52,695 nucleotides of DNA from an uncultured Ruminococcus sp. (GTDB taxonomy: Bacteria > Bacillota > Clostridia > Oscillospirales > Ruminococcaceae): positions 1 through 52,695 of the forward strand of contig URTF01000005.1 in assembly GCA_900550695.1 (NCBI GenBank), in the 5' to 3' direction. A model generated the notes under the pieces. It saw nothing but the letters and a program-made list of their open reading frames with translations. It was not told where the DNA came from and searched no databases. A program made the translations under genes and the position numbers. This document shows positions 7,927 through 15,877 of the stretch, one piece after another. How positions within the stretch are numbered: position 1 is the first letter of the stretch; every line of letters starts with the position of its first letter.

Positions 7927-8505
7927 ATGAAAAAACATAAGGTAATTATGATAATTGAAGCAAGTATAATAATTATTTTAGCAATAATACTATCTACACT
8001 TTACTTCAATAAAAAATCTTTATGTTCTAAAACAAATAACAGCATATATGACACTTTCACCGAAAGAGAAATTGAACAGATGAGATATTCTAAGCTTGCA
8101 TGGTTTTCCCTGACAACAGATTTTAATGCATCAAATTACACAAATGTACAAATTGGTGATGAGTTTACTATTCAATATAAGCTTACCAATATGACAGAAC
8201 AGGAATTAGAAGTAAATATTATGTCAGGACATGATTCCTATGAACAAGTAGCAAGTTTGGCAAGTTATGCAAATATCAATCCTGTTGCCACGGGTGATAT
8301 TCATACATATGTTTTTAAGCCGTATGAAACCATAATTTTAACATCACATATCAAAGTTGATTCAGATGATATAATTCAAGACGGTGCATATATATTATGT
8401 TCATCTGTATTACTTGAGATGTTAAACAATAAGCTGACCTATTCGGATAATTGTTATTTTAGCATTTCAATGGAAGATATGTATTTATACACTTTACAAA
8501 AGTAA
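7927..8505 (+). CDS. Membrane-anchored protein of unknown function
   Basis: This 192-residue protein has a basic start (MKKHK), one N-terminal hydrophobic helix (IMIIEASIIIILAIILSTLY) and an extracytoplasmic remainder. The middle (VQIGDEFTIQYKLTNMTEQELEVNI) resembles a beta-sandwich of the intracellular-proteinase-inhibitor type, but I am not sure. ATG at 7927 is preceded by AAAGGA at good spacing. Base composition is clearly more AT-rich than the flanking housekeeping genes, and the gene sits between an IS remnant and an amidase fragment cut by a MITE, so it was probably acquired. Confidence 0.65.
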   Translation: MKKHKVIMIIEASIIIILAIILSTLYFNKKSLCSKTNNSIYDTFTEREIEQMRYSKLAWFSLTTDFNASNYTNVQIGDEFTIQYKLTNMTEQELEVNIMSGHDSYEQVASLASYANINPVATGDIHTYVFKPYETIILTSHIKVDSDDIIQDGAYILCSSVLLEMLNNKLTYSDNCYFSISMEDMYLYTLQK

Positions 8506-8512
8506 TTGCACA

Positions 8513-8697
8513 ATGAGTTATATGATGTACTCTATTGGTGATATTATCCAAATAGATTACAAAAAAGATGGTACCTATAATTATTCAACTATTGTTACGG
8601 GATTTCAACAAAATATTTCCGGTTCAGGAAATAGCTTTACCCCTAAAGTCACAAGTCGTTCTGGAGCAGATAGTGGACTATCTAGATGGTATAAGAA
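8513..8697 (+). pseudogene. Fragment of a putative amidase-domain (Amidase_6-like) protein
   Basis: An open stretch reading YSIGDIIQIDYKKDGTYNYS and then STIVTGF resembles the GDVVQFD(x)DGxxxHSxIVT segment of the putative amidase domain found in clostridial secreted proteins. There is no N-terminal part with the catalytic Cys. The frame runs straight into the MITE at 8695, which supplies the stop codon (TAA at 8708). It is therefore truncated at both ends and should be non-functional. Confidence 0.5.
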
Positions 8698-8855
8698 CCT
8701 GTCTTCATAAGAAATGTGTGCGGATTTTCGTGCATAATTTTGTTGCAGACAAGGCAAAAATCCGCAGGCGTGCTACCGCACGGCAAGGACTTTTAACGCA
8801 GTATGCAGCAAAATTTGCCGAAAAGACGTGCGCATATGCTTATGAAGACAGGTTC
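8695..8855. mobile_element. Palindromic MITE with TAA target duplication
   Basis: The 161-bp element has 17-bp perfect terminal repeats (GAACCTGTCTTCATAAG at 8695-8711, complement at 8839-8855), flanked by TAA on each side (8692-8694 and 8856-8858). The arms continue as imperfect complements (for example GATTTTCG and AATTTTG against TCTTTTCG and AATTTTG), so the whole element can fold into one long hairpin. It encodes nothing. TNA duplications and the GARCCTGT end suggest mobilisation by an IS5/IS427-type transposase. Confidence 0.8.
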
Positions 8856-8929
8856 TAAGGCTTTTAAGCAAAAATGTCAAGTGCTGTTTCATATTTTGTT
8901 ACGACCTCAAACTAAAATAACAAAACCCC

Positions 8930-8958
8930 TTTATTTTTTCCGAAATTTGAGTTATAAT
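8930..8958 (+). promoter_or_regulatory. Probable nadE promoter
   Basis: A perfect -10 TATAAT (8953-8958) is preceded at 17 bp by a weak -35 TTTATT (8930-8935). The transcript would start near 8965 and include the two hairpins before nadE. Confidence 0.5.
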
Positions 8959-8968
8959 ATTTTTATAG

Positions 8969-9018
8969 GTCAGATCAAGGCTGACAAAACGCCGACCGAT
9001 ACAGCTCGGCGCTTTTTT
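8969..9018 (+). promoter_or_regulatory. Two-hairpin attenuator-like leader of nadE
   Basis: The first hairpin pairs GTCAG (8969-8973) with CTGAC (8981-8985). The second pairs CGCCGA (8990-8995) with TCGGCG (9006-9011) and ends in six T (9013-9018), like an intrinsic terminator. It lies after the promoter and 27 bp before the nadE start, so read-through must be allowed. I do not recognise it as a known riboswitch class. It could instead only terminate transcripts from upstream. Confidence 0.5.
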
Positions 9019-9045
9019 ATTTTATAAAATAAGGAGCAAAATAAT

Positions 9046-10938
9046 ATGAAAGACGGTTTTATCCGATGCGCTGCCATCACACCCGATATAAAAGTTGCAG
9101 ACTGCAATTACAACGCTGAACAGATAATCACACTTGCAAGGCAGGCTGCCGAAAAAGACGTTTGCGCCGCTGTTTTTCCCGAGCTTTGCATAACGGGCTA
9201 CACCTGCGGCGACCTTTTCCTGCACAAAACGCTGCTTGACAGTGCAAAACTGGCGCTTCTCTCTATTGCAGAGGAGACCTCCGACCTTGATATGCTCATT
9301 TTTGTCGGACTTCCCGTTTCGTTCGGCGGAAAGCTTTACAACTGCGCCGCTGCCGTCAAGAGCGGAAAGATACTTGGACTTGTACCGAAAATAAATATCC
9401 CGAATTACAGCGAATTTTACGAAGCACGTCATTTTGCCTCGGGTGAGGGCGTTTACGGAAACGTTGAGAGCCTTGACAATGCACCGATAGGTCAGCTCCT
9501 TTTTGAGAGCAATATCGAGGGACTTGTTTTTTCCGCCGAGATATGTGAGGACCTGTGGGTTGCCGAGCCGCCCTCCTGCGACCTTGCTGCGGCAGGTGCT
9601 ACCGTTATCTGCAATCTCTCTGCGTCCGATGAAGTTATCGGCAAGAGCGAATACCGCCGCCAGCTTGTAAAATCTCAGTCGGCACGTCTTGTCTGCGGCT
9701 ATATCTATGCCGATGCAGGACTTGGCGAATCAACGCAGGATATGGTTTTCAGCGGACATAACCTTATATGCGACAACGGAACTCTTATCGCAGAGAGCAG
9801 GAAATTCACTGTGGGCATAACCTATTCTGAGATAGACATTCAGCGCATCGACAGCGAACGCCGCAGAATGAACACTTTCCCGCAGTTCGCAAAGCAGGAC
9901 TACCGCCGTGTGAAGTTCGAGCTTACACAGCGTGACATCACCCTCACGAGAAAATATGAGCCTATGCCGTTCGTTCCGAGCGACAGAACCGACCTCGAAT
10001 CACGCTGCGAGGATATCCTCACGATGCAGGCAACGGGACTTATGACCCGACTTCGACATATTGGCTGCAAAAATGCCGTTATCGGACTTTCGGGCGGTCT
10101 GGACAGCACACTTGCACTCATCGTTACCGTTCATGCATTTGATATGCTCGGACTTGACCGCAAGGGCATCACAGCCGTTACAATGCCCTGCTTCGGCACG
10201 ACAAAGCGCACAAAGAGCAATGCCTGCAAGCTTGCCGAAGCATACGGCGCAACGCTTATCGAGGTAAACATTTCCGCCGCTGTCCGTCAGCACTTCGCCG
10301 ATATCGGACAGAGCGAGGACGTTCATGACGTTACCTACGAAAACGGTCAGGCCCGTGAGCGCACACAAGTCCTTATGGACATCGCAAACAAGCAGAACGG
10401 CATCGTTATCGGCACGGGCGACCTTTCCGAGCTTGCCCTCGGCTGGGCGACCTACAACGGCGATCATATGTCGATGTACGGCGTGAACGCCTCCGTCCCC
10501 AAGACGCTTGTTCGTCACCTCACCGCTTACGAAATGAACACGACTGCCGATAAGGAGCTTGCCGCAGTCCTCGCAGATGTTCTTGACACTCCCGTTTCAC
10601 CCGAGCTTCTCCCTCCGACCGACGGCGAAATTTCGCAGAAAACAGAGGATATCGTCGGACCTTATGAGCTTCACGATTTCTTCCTTTACTACTTCGTGCG
10701 CTGTACATTTTCGCCCGAAAAGATATTCCGTCTTGCGCAGGCTGCCTTTAACGGAAAGTTTGACGATGATACTATTAAAAAATGGCTCAGGATCTTTATG
10801 CGCCGCTTCTTTACACAGCAGTTCAAGCGTTCCTGCTTGCCCGATGCGCCGAAGGTCGGCAGCGTTACGCTCTCACCAAGAGGCGATCTGCGTATGCCGT
10901 CCGATGCTTCCGATGCGGCTTTCAGGCTTATATTCTGA
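9046..10938 (+). CDS. nadE: Glutamine-dependent NAD(+) synthetase
   Basis: The enzyme makes NAD+ from deamido-NAD+, ATP and glutamine in the cytoplasm. Its 630 residues contain an N-terminal nitrilase-type glutaminase domain (about 1-290) with the triad E46 (FPELCITGY), K115 (PKINIPNYSEF) and C167 (EICEDLW). A C-terminal synthetase domain follows, with the ATP-binding loop GLSGGLDSTLAL and TGDLSELALGW. This is the long, glutamine-using form, so no separate ammonia source is needed. AAGGAGC precedes the ATG at good spacing. The gene appears monocistronic, with a two-hairpin leader in front and no clear terminator of its own before the promoter at 10997. Confidence 0.97.
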   Translation: MKDGFIRCAAITPDIKVADCNYNAEQIITLARQAAEKDVCAAVFPELCITGYTCGDLFLHKTLLDSAKLALLSIAEETSDLDMLIFVGLPVSFGGKLYNCAAAVKSGKILGLVPKINIPNYSEFYEARHFASGEGVYGNVESLDNAPIGQLLFESNIEGLVFSAEICEDLWVAEPPSCDLAAAGATVICNLSASDEVIGKSEYRRQLVKSQSARLVCGYIYADAGLGESTQDMVFSGHNLICDNGTLIAESRKFTVGITYSEIDIQRIDSERRRMNTFPQFAKQDYRRVKFELTQRDITLTRKYEPMPFVPSDRTDLESRCEDILTMQATGLMTRLRHIGCKNAVIGLSGGLDSTLALIVTVHAFDMLGLDRKGITAVTMPCFGTTKRTKSNACKLAEAYGATLIEVNISAAVRQHFADIGQSEDVHDVTYENGQARERTQVLMDIANKQNGIVIGTGDLSELALGWATYNGDHMSMYGVNASVPKTLVRHLTAYEMNTTADKELAAVLADVLDTPVSPELLPPTDGEISQKTEDIVGPYELHDFFLYYFVRCTFSPEKIFRLAQAAFNGKFDDDTIKKWLRIFMRRFFTQQFKRSCLPDAPKVGSVTLSPRGDLRMPSDASDAAFRLIF

Positions 10939-10996
10939 CGTATGCGATAAAATCGCAATGTAAAATTATTGCAATAAAATTAATGCAAATAAGCCA

Positions 10997-11025
10997 TTGA
11001 TTTTTGTATGTTTTTGCTGTATAAT
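10997..11025 (+). promoter_or_regulatory. Strong promoter in the nadE-chemoreceptor gap
   Basis: TTGATT (10997-11002) and a perfect TATAAT (11020-11025) lie 17 bp apart. The next feature downstream is a strong terminator 60 bp away, not a gene. Confidence 0.65.
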
Positions 11026-11031
11026 AAGTAC

Positions 11032-11117
11032 AATAAATAATTTTCCTATTTTACCTCTTTTCTTTTTTAAAATGTTTTTTTGTGATAAAAGCAGACGATA
11101 ACTTCGTCTGCTTTTTT
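11032..11117 (+). ncRNA. Candidate short transcript (sRNA or terminated leader)
   Basis: A near-consensus promoter (10997-11025) and a strong terminator (11087-11117) frame about 85 nt. It contains only a 9-codon frame (MFFCDKSRR) without a ribosome site. It could be a small RNA, or a leader of the chemoreceptor gene that is cut short. No known RNA family was recognised. This rests on promoter and terminator patterns only. Confidence 0.35.
11087..11117 (+). terminator. Intrinsic terminator
   Basis: Perfect 12-nt arms (AAAAGCAGACGA at 11087-11098 and TCGTCTGCTTTT at 11104-11115) with loop TAACT, followed by T. The A-rich start makes it usable from the other strand as well. Confidence 0.85.
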
Positions 11118-11195
11118 CTGTTATATAAATTAGTATTAGACGCACAATATATTGAATTTTTTTTACAAAATTTTTATGTAAACCTTACCAAGCCC

Positions 11196-11223
11196 TTGAC
11201 TAAAAGCTGTAAATGTATATAAT
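11196..11223 (+). promoter_or_regulatory. Sigma-A promoter of the first chemoreceptor gene
   Basis: TTGACT (11196-11201) and TATAAT (11218-11223) are spaced 16 bp apart, 37 bp before the start codon. Confidence 0.75.
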
Positions 11224-11260
11224 ATTATTAACAGTTAAATTTTTTACGGAGGAAGACGTA

Positions 11261-13222
11261 ATGACACACAAAACAAAAACGATCAAATCCAAGATCACAC
11301 TTCTGACTATCCTGATCTCGGGACTGGGTATGCTCGTGATCGCTGTAACAGCAGCAATATCTATTTTTGAGCTTTCCAAAAAAAATGCGCAGGACGCTGT
11401 GCTGGAGGTCACAAAGGTTGCCGCTGAAAGAGTCACATGGGAAATGACAGCCTATTCAAACATCGCCGCCGAACTCGGAACAAACGATGTGCTGTGCGAT
11501 CCCGACTCGACCGAGGCACAGAAAAACGATATCCTGAACATAAGAGCAGAACAATACGGACTGCAGCGATGCAATTTTATATATTCGGACGGCATGGGCA
11601 TTGACGGCAATGATTATTCCGAAAGGGAATATTTCAAAGCTGCCATGAACGGGCAGCGATTGACCTCCGAGCCGCTTACATCGAAAAAAACAGACAAGCT
11701 TACGGTCATTGTTGCCGCTCCGCTCTGGAAAGACGGGATTCCGGACAGTACGCCTATCGGCTGCGTATATGTTGTCCCCGATGAAGAATTCCTGAACGAT
11801 ATCGTGCGTTCCATTACATACGGCGAAAAGGGCTCCGCTTTCATTCTCTCCAAAGACGGCGTTCTTATCGCAGATGACAACAGCGAAAATGTAAAGAAAG
11901 GCATAAATTTCGGCGAGCTGGAAGGAAATGCCGCCGAGCTTGAAGCTGATATGATCTCAAAGGATACCGGTTCCCGAAAAACCGATATCAACGGTGAAAA
12001 AATGTTTACGGGCTATGCTCCCATATCAGGCTCAAACGGTTGGTCTATCGCCGTATACGGTCCTGTTTCCGAACATATGAGAAATGCAGAAATAACCATC
12101 GTGATCTGCGGTGTGATGCTGGCGGCGGTTTCCGTGACCGCAGGACTTCTTGCCGCTGCAACGGGCAGGAAGATAGGCGATCCTATCAGAAAATGCACTG
12201 AAAGAATACTTCTCCTTTCCGAGGGTGATATCACCTCCGATGTTCCGAAGATAAGATCGAACGATGAGACCCTGCTCCTTGCGAATGCAACGGAAACCGT
12301 TGTCGGAAGCCTCAACAGCATTATCAACGATATCGGAAGAATACTTGAAAAAACAGCAAACGGCGATCTTTCCGTTGATACAAAGGTCGGTGAAGCTTTC
12401 TACATAGGCGATTATGCCAAGCTTCTCAGCAGTATCGAGCTTATAAAGGAAAATCTGTGCGCAACTATGGATCAGATAACTACTTCCGCCGATCAGGTGG
12501 CTTCAGGCTCGGATCAGGTTTCCGCAGGTGCGCAGGCTCTCTCGCAGGGTGCTACCGAGCAGGCGGCCGAGATCGAAACCCTTTCCCAGCGTATCCACGA
12601 TATCTCCGAACAGATCACAGCCAGCTCCGATAACTGCAATAAGGCAAGAGAGCTTGTCAGAACCACCGCAAACTCCGTTGAAAATGCCAACAATGATATG
12701 ACACGGCTTACCGAGGCTATGAACAACATTGATGAAACCTCGCAGCAGATAGGCAACATCATCAAAACAATCGAAGATATCGCATTCCAGACGAATATCC
12801 TCGCACTCAATGCCGCTGTTGAAGCAGCAAGAGCAGGTGAGGCAGGCAAGGGCTTTGCAGTCGTTGCCGATGAAGTGCGCAATCTTGCATCAAAATCAGC
12901 CGAGGCAGCAGGCGGCACAGAGGCACTCATCGCAAAGACCGTCGAGGCAGTCCGCAGCGGAACGGAGATCACCTCCGAAACCGAAAGGTCCATGCTTGAA
13001 GTTGCCGAACTTACCGAAAAGGTCGAGGCTCTCGTCCTGAGCATCGCAGACGCAAGCGACAGCCAGTCCGAAGTGATCGACCATATCTCAACGAGCATCG
13101 AACAGATATCGGGCGTTGTTCAGACGAATTCCGCAACAGCGGAGGAAAGCGCCGCATCCGCCGAACAGCTTTCAAGTCAGGCTGCGCTCCTCAACGAGCT
13201 TATGGACAGGTTTACGATATGA
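11261..13222 (+). CDS. Methyl-accepting chemotaxis protein (dCache-type sensor)
   Basis: This 653-residue transmembrane chemoreceptor passes ligand signals to CheA/CheW. It has an N-terminal membrane helix (about 12-36), an extracytoplasmic double-Cache-like domain (about 40-280, with the YSEREYFKAAMNG segment typical of Cache ligand pockets), a second helix (about 287-310), a HAMP region, and a long coiled-coil signalling domain. The hairpin tip is close to the family consensus (DIAFQTNILALNAAVEAARA, then GKGFAVVADEVRNLA). The ATG at 11261 follows GGAGGA; an upstream in-frame codon lacks this. No ligand can be assigned. No che or flagellar genes are in the window. Confidence 0.93.
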   Translation: MTHKTKTIKSKITLLTILISGLGMLVIAVTAAISIFELSKKNAQDAVLEVTKVAAERVTWEMTAYSNIAAELGTNDVLCDPDSTEAQKNDILNIRAEQYGLQRCNFIYSDGMGIDGNDYSEREYFKAAMNGQRLTSEPLTSKKTDKLTVIVAAPLWKDGIPDSTPIGCVYVVPDEEFLNDIVRSITYGEKGSAFILSKDGVLIADDNSENVKKGINFGELEGNAAELEADMISKDTGSRKTDINGEKMFTGYAPISGSNGWSIAVYGPVSEHMRNAEITIVICGVMLAAVSVTAGLLAAATGRKIGDPIRKCTERILLLSEGDITSDVPKIRSNDETLLLANATETVVGSLNSIINDIGRILEKTANGDLSVDTKVGEAFYIGDYAKLLSSIELIKENLCATMDQITTSADQVASGSDQVSAGAQALSQGATEQAAEIETLSQRIHDISEQITASSDNCNKARELVRTTANSVENANNDMTRLTEAMNNIDETSQQIGNIIKTIEDIAFQTNILALNAAVEAARAGEAGKGFAVVADEVRNLASKSAEAAGGTEALIAKTVEAVRSGTEITSETERSMLEVAELTEKVEALVLSIADASDSQSEVIDHISTSIEQISGVVQTNSATAEESAASAEQLSSQAALLNELMDRFTI

Positions 13223-13233
13223 CATAATAAAAA

Positions 13234-13272
13234 TCAGGTCAAGTCTTTGAATGGACTTGACCTGACTTTTTT
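13234..13272 (+). terminator. Intrinsic terminator between convergent genes
   Basis: Perfect 12-nt arms (TCAGGTCAAGTC at 13234-13245, GACTTGACCTGA at 13254-13265) are followed by CTTTTTT. It ends the chemoreceptor transcript and could also stop the minus-strand DUF6171 transcript. Confidence 0.9.
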
Positions 13273-13305
13273 GTACACTTTCAGTTTAAAAATCAGTATA
13301 ACTCC

Positions 13306-13560
13306 TCACCATTTTTTCTCTTCCGAGGCGCAGTACATTCCCTTTTTCAGCGCACGAAGCTCAACGAAACAGCCGCATCTCCGACATATTCCGTTTTCAA
13401 GCTCCGAACACTCTTTGCATACAGCCAGTCTTTCGGAATAAACCTCGTCCGAAACACGCTTTTCCTCGGGAAAATCTTTTATATAGCGCTTTATGTCCTC
13501 GTATGTTTCGTCATAATCAAGTTCGTCCAACAGACAGCGCTTACAGAATTTTTTGCCCAT
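13306..13560 (-). CDS. DUF6171 family small zinc-finger-like protein
   Basis: This 84-residue protein has paired cysteines (CKRC near the start; CKEC, CRRC and GC in the second half) that suggest one or two zinc sites. It resembles the small clostridial DUF6171 family, whose function is unknown. The ATG at 13560 lies one base after the GH51 stop, and its ribosome site GAGGAA is inside the GH51 gene, so it is translated as the second gene of that operon. A link to sugar use is suggested by position only. Confidence 0.75.
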   Translation of the reverse strand: MGKKFCKRCLLDELDYDETYEDIKRYIKDFPEEKRVSDEVYSERLAVCKECSELENGICRRCGCFVELRALKKGMYCASEEKKW

Positions 13561-13561
13561 T

Positions 13562-15040
13562 TTATTTCCTCAGGGTGAGCGAAACCACACTGCACTTCGG
13601 AAGAATAACAGAAAGCTTTTCGCCGTCAAGCTTAAAGCCGTCATAAGCTTTCGGTGCAACATTTTCTGCGCCGTCAAAGCCGTTGTATGCGTGAATTTCG
13701 GCGGTGAGAATTTCGCCCGAAACGGACTTTGCACCTGCACCGTTGATCTCGATCTCATGATCTTCATCAAGCGAGCAGTTCGAGAACGTAACGAGAACAT
13801 CGCCGTTCTTATTCACCGATGCGGAGTGCGAAACGGCAGGAATTTTACAGCCGTTCATACCCGTCTGAGCATTTTCAAGGCTGCTTTCGAGAAGCTCTGC
13901 GCCCTGATGCTCACGGTACATCTTAAAGACATAATATGTAGGCGTAAGCACCATTTTTTCGCCCTCGGTGAGGATAACAGCCTGCAAAACGTTGACAGCC
14001 TGTGCGATATTCGCCATTACAACACGGTCGGAGTGCTCATTGAAAATGTTGAGATTTATTGCAGCAACGAGAGCGTCACGCATTGTATTCTGCTGATAGA
14101 GGAAGCCCGGGTTCGTACCCTTTTCGACATCGTACCAGCAGCCCCACTCGTCAACAATAAGTCCGATCTTATGCTCTGGGTCGTGTGCGGTCATAATTTC
14201 ATCGTGTCTGCGGATAAGCTCGTCCATAAAGAGGGTAGACTTTATCGTCTTGTAATATTCTTCCCCGTCAAAGTCAACGGCATCGCCCTTTTTGCTCCAG
14301 TCGCCACTCGGAACGGTGTAATAATGGAGGGATATCGCCTTTGTGTGCCATTCGTTCAGTTGGCTCATAAGCACTTCCGTCCAGTTGTAGTCGGACGAGT
14401 TCGGACCGCATGCGACCTTGTAAAGCTCATTGCCGCTGTAATTTTTGCAGAAGGTCTGATAACGGCGGTATTCATCGGCATAATATTCGGGGCGCATCGA
14501 ACCGCCGCAGCCCCAGCTTTCGTTGCCGATGCCAAGATATTTGAGGTGCCAAGGCTTTTCCCTGCCGTTCTTTTTGCGAAGCTCTGCCATTGGAGAAACG
14601 CCGTCAAATGTCATATATTCTACCCACTCGGCAAGCTCCTGAACCGTGCCGCTGCCAAGGTTTCCTGCGATATAAGGCTCACATTCAAGCTCTTCGCAAA
14701 GGTTCATAAATTCGTGCGTACCAAAGCTGTTGTCCTCGGTAACATGACCCCAGTTGGTGTTTATCATCTTTTTGCGCTGGCTCTTGTCGCCGATGCCGTC
14801 TTTCCAGTGGTATTCATCGGCAAAGCAGCCGCCCGGCCAGCGGAGAACCGGTATTCTTATGTCTTTGAGTGCCTTGATGATGTCGTTTCTCACGCCGTTC
14901 GTGTTCGGGACAGACGAATCCTCACCGACGTAGATACCATTATAAATGCAGCGTCCGAGATGCTCGGAGAAGTGACCGTATATCTCACGGCTGATATGGC
15001 TCTTGGTTTTGCCCGTAAGGGTCATAGTTAATTTTTTCAT
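13562..15040 (-). CDS. abfA: Alpha-L-arabinofuranosidase, GH51
   Basis: This 492-residue enzyme removes alpha-L-arabinofuranosyl groups from arabinoxylan or arabinan oligosaccharides. It has no signal peptide, so it works in the cytoplasm on imported fragments. The (beta/alpha)8 barrel carries the acid/base E174 (GIGNESWGCGG) and the nucleophile E298 (IVDEWGCWYD), close to positions 175 and 294 of the Geobacillus enzyme, followed by a C-terminal beta domain. The start at 15040 (MKKLTMTLTG) follows GGGGGAA; the open frame continues 19 codons up without a ribosome site. It is divergent from the CE4-CE2 pair and is first in an operon with the DUF6171 gene. Confidence 0.95.
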   Translation of the reverse strand: MKKLTMTLTGKTKSHISREIYGHFSEHLGRCIYNGIYVGEDSSVPNTNGVRNDIIKALKDIRIPVLRWPGGCFADEYHWKDGIGDKSQRKKMINTNWGHVTEDNSFGTHEFMNLCEELECEPYIAGNLGSGTVQELAEWVEYMTFDGVSPMAELRKKNGREKPWHLKYLGIGNESWGCGGSMRPEYYADEYRRYQTFCKNYSGNELYKVACGPNSSDYNWTEVLMSQLNEWHTKAISLHYYTVPSGDWSKKGDAVDFDGEEYYKTIKSTLFMDELIRRHDEIMTAHDPEHKIGLIVDEWGCWYDVEKGTNPGFLYQQNTMRDALVAAINLNIFNEHSDRVVMANIAQAVNVLQAVILTEGEKMVLTPTYYVFKMYREHQGAELLESSLENAQTGMNGCKIPAVSHSASVNKNGDVLVTFSNCSLDEDHEIEINGAGAKSVSGEILTAEIHAYNGFDGAENVAPKAYDGFKLDGEKLSVILPKCSVVSLTLRK

Positions 15041-15073
15041 AGAAGTTCCCCCATAAATTGAATTGTTGGTACA

Positions 15074-15102
15074 ACTATAATCTATTTGGTGCGGCAATTC
15101 AA
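15074..15102 (-). promoter_or_regulatory. Promoter of the GH51 operon
   Basis: On the minus strand TTGAAT (15102-15097) and TATAGT (15079-15074) are 17 bp apart, 33 bp before the GH51 start codon. Confidence 0.6.
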
Positions 15103-15137
15103 GGTCAATTTATGGATTAATTATGAAATATCTTTAA

Positions 15138-15166
15138 TTGACAAAACTGTGCATAAATGCTATAAT
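15138..15166 (+). promoter_or_regulatory. Full-consensus promoter of the CE4-CE2 operon
   Basis: TTGACA (15138-15143) and TATAAT (15161-15166) are exactly consensus with a 17-bp spacer. The leader to the CE4 start is about 70 nt. Confidence 0.85.
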
Positions 15167-15239
15167 TAAGAATATCCGTTAAAAAAATCTGTCACTTTTT
15201 TAAAAATCAACGGCATAAAAAACTTCAGGGGGGAGAGTT

Positions 15240-15866
15240 ATGGATAAAAAGCTTTGCGCACTGACCTTTGATGACGGTCCGAACACGGATACCACTCCGC
15301 TCGTGCTTGAAAAGCTGAAAAAGCACGGCGTTGTCGCTTCATTTTTTCTTGTCGGAAACAATATAAATGAAGAGTCCGCAAAGGTAGTCAAGCAAGCTTT
15401 TGATATGGGCTGTGAGATAAACAACCATTCAAGGACACATTCGGCAATGCCCGAGCTTTCGGCAGAGGAAATTCGTGCGGAGATCGAATACACTTCGTCC
15501 AAGATAAAGCGCATCACGGGAAAAGAACCGAGGTTTTTCCGTCCGCCGTACATTGCAGTCAGTGAGAAAATGTATGAGAACATCGGACTGCCGTTCATCG
15601 CCGGCATCGGCGCGGAGGACTGGCTGCCCGAGGTAACGGCGCAGCAGCGTGCGGAAAAGATCCTCGGTCAGATAAAGGACGGCGCTGTGATACTTCTGCA
15701 CGATATGAGCGGAAATATCCAAACGGTCGAAGCGCTCGACATCATCATTCCCGAACTCAAAAAGGAGTACGAATTCGTGACCGTTTCGGAGCTTTTTGAC
15801 CGTGCAAAGGTCGTGCCGAAAAAGGGCATCGTCTATTCGTTCACTTCGCAGACAACGGAATATTAA
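15240..15866 (+). CDS. Polysaccharide deacetylase (CE4, NodB domain)
   Basis: This 208-residue metal-dependent de-N- or de-O-acetylase shows all CE4 motifs: TFDDGP (residues 9-14), the metal histidines in NHSRTHS, RFFRPPY, and LLHD near the C-terminal side. The NodB domain starts at residue 5 with no signal peptide or membrane anchor, so as annotated it is cytoplasmic, which is unusual for enzymes of cell-wall or xylan polymers. GGGGGGAGAG precedes the ATG at 15240, so a missed upstream start is unlikely. It is 11 bp before the CE2 lipoprotein gene and faces GH51, which suggests deacetylation of imported xylo- or manno-oligosaccharides. Chitin-type or peptidoglycan substrates remain possible. 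Confidence 0.85.
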   Translation: MDKKLCALTFDDGPNTDTTPLVLEKLKKHGVVASFFLVGNNINEESAKVVKQAFDMGCEINNHSRTHSAMPELSAEEIRAEIEYTSSKIKRITGKEPRFFRPPYIAVSEKMYENIGLPFIAGIGAEDWLPEVTAQQRAEKILGQIKDGAVILLHDMSGNIQTVEALDIIIPELKKEYEFVTVSELFDRAKVVPKKGIVYSFTSQTTEY

Positions 15867-15877
15867 GGAGAATATCT

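Noticed and set aside
8803..9027. Small frame across the MITE and nadE promoter
   Set aside because: It covers MITE and promoter DNA, has no ribosome site and no family similarity.
11213..11260. Upstream start of the chemoreceptor
   Set aside because: It would begin inside the -10 region of the promoter at 11196-11223, and the ATG at 11261 has GGAGGA.
13553..15031. Long open frame on the plus strand opposite GH51
   Set aside because: GH51 on the minus strand has all catalytic motifs; the opposite frame shows no recognisable domain and lacks a ribosome site.
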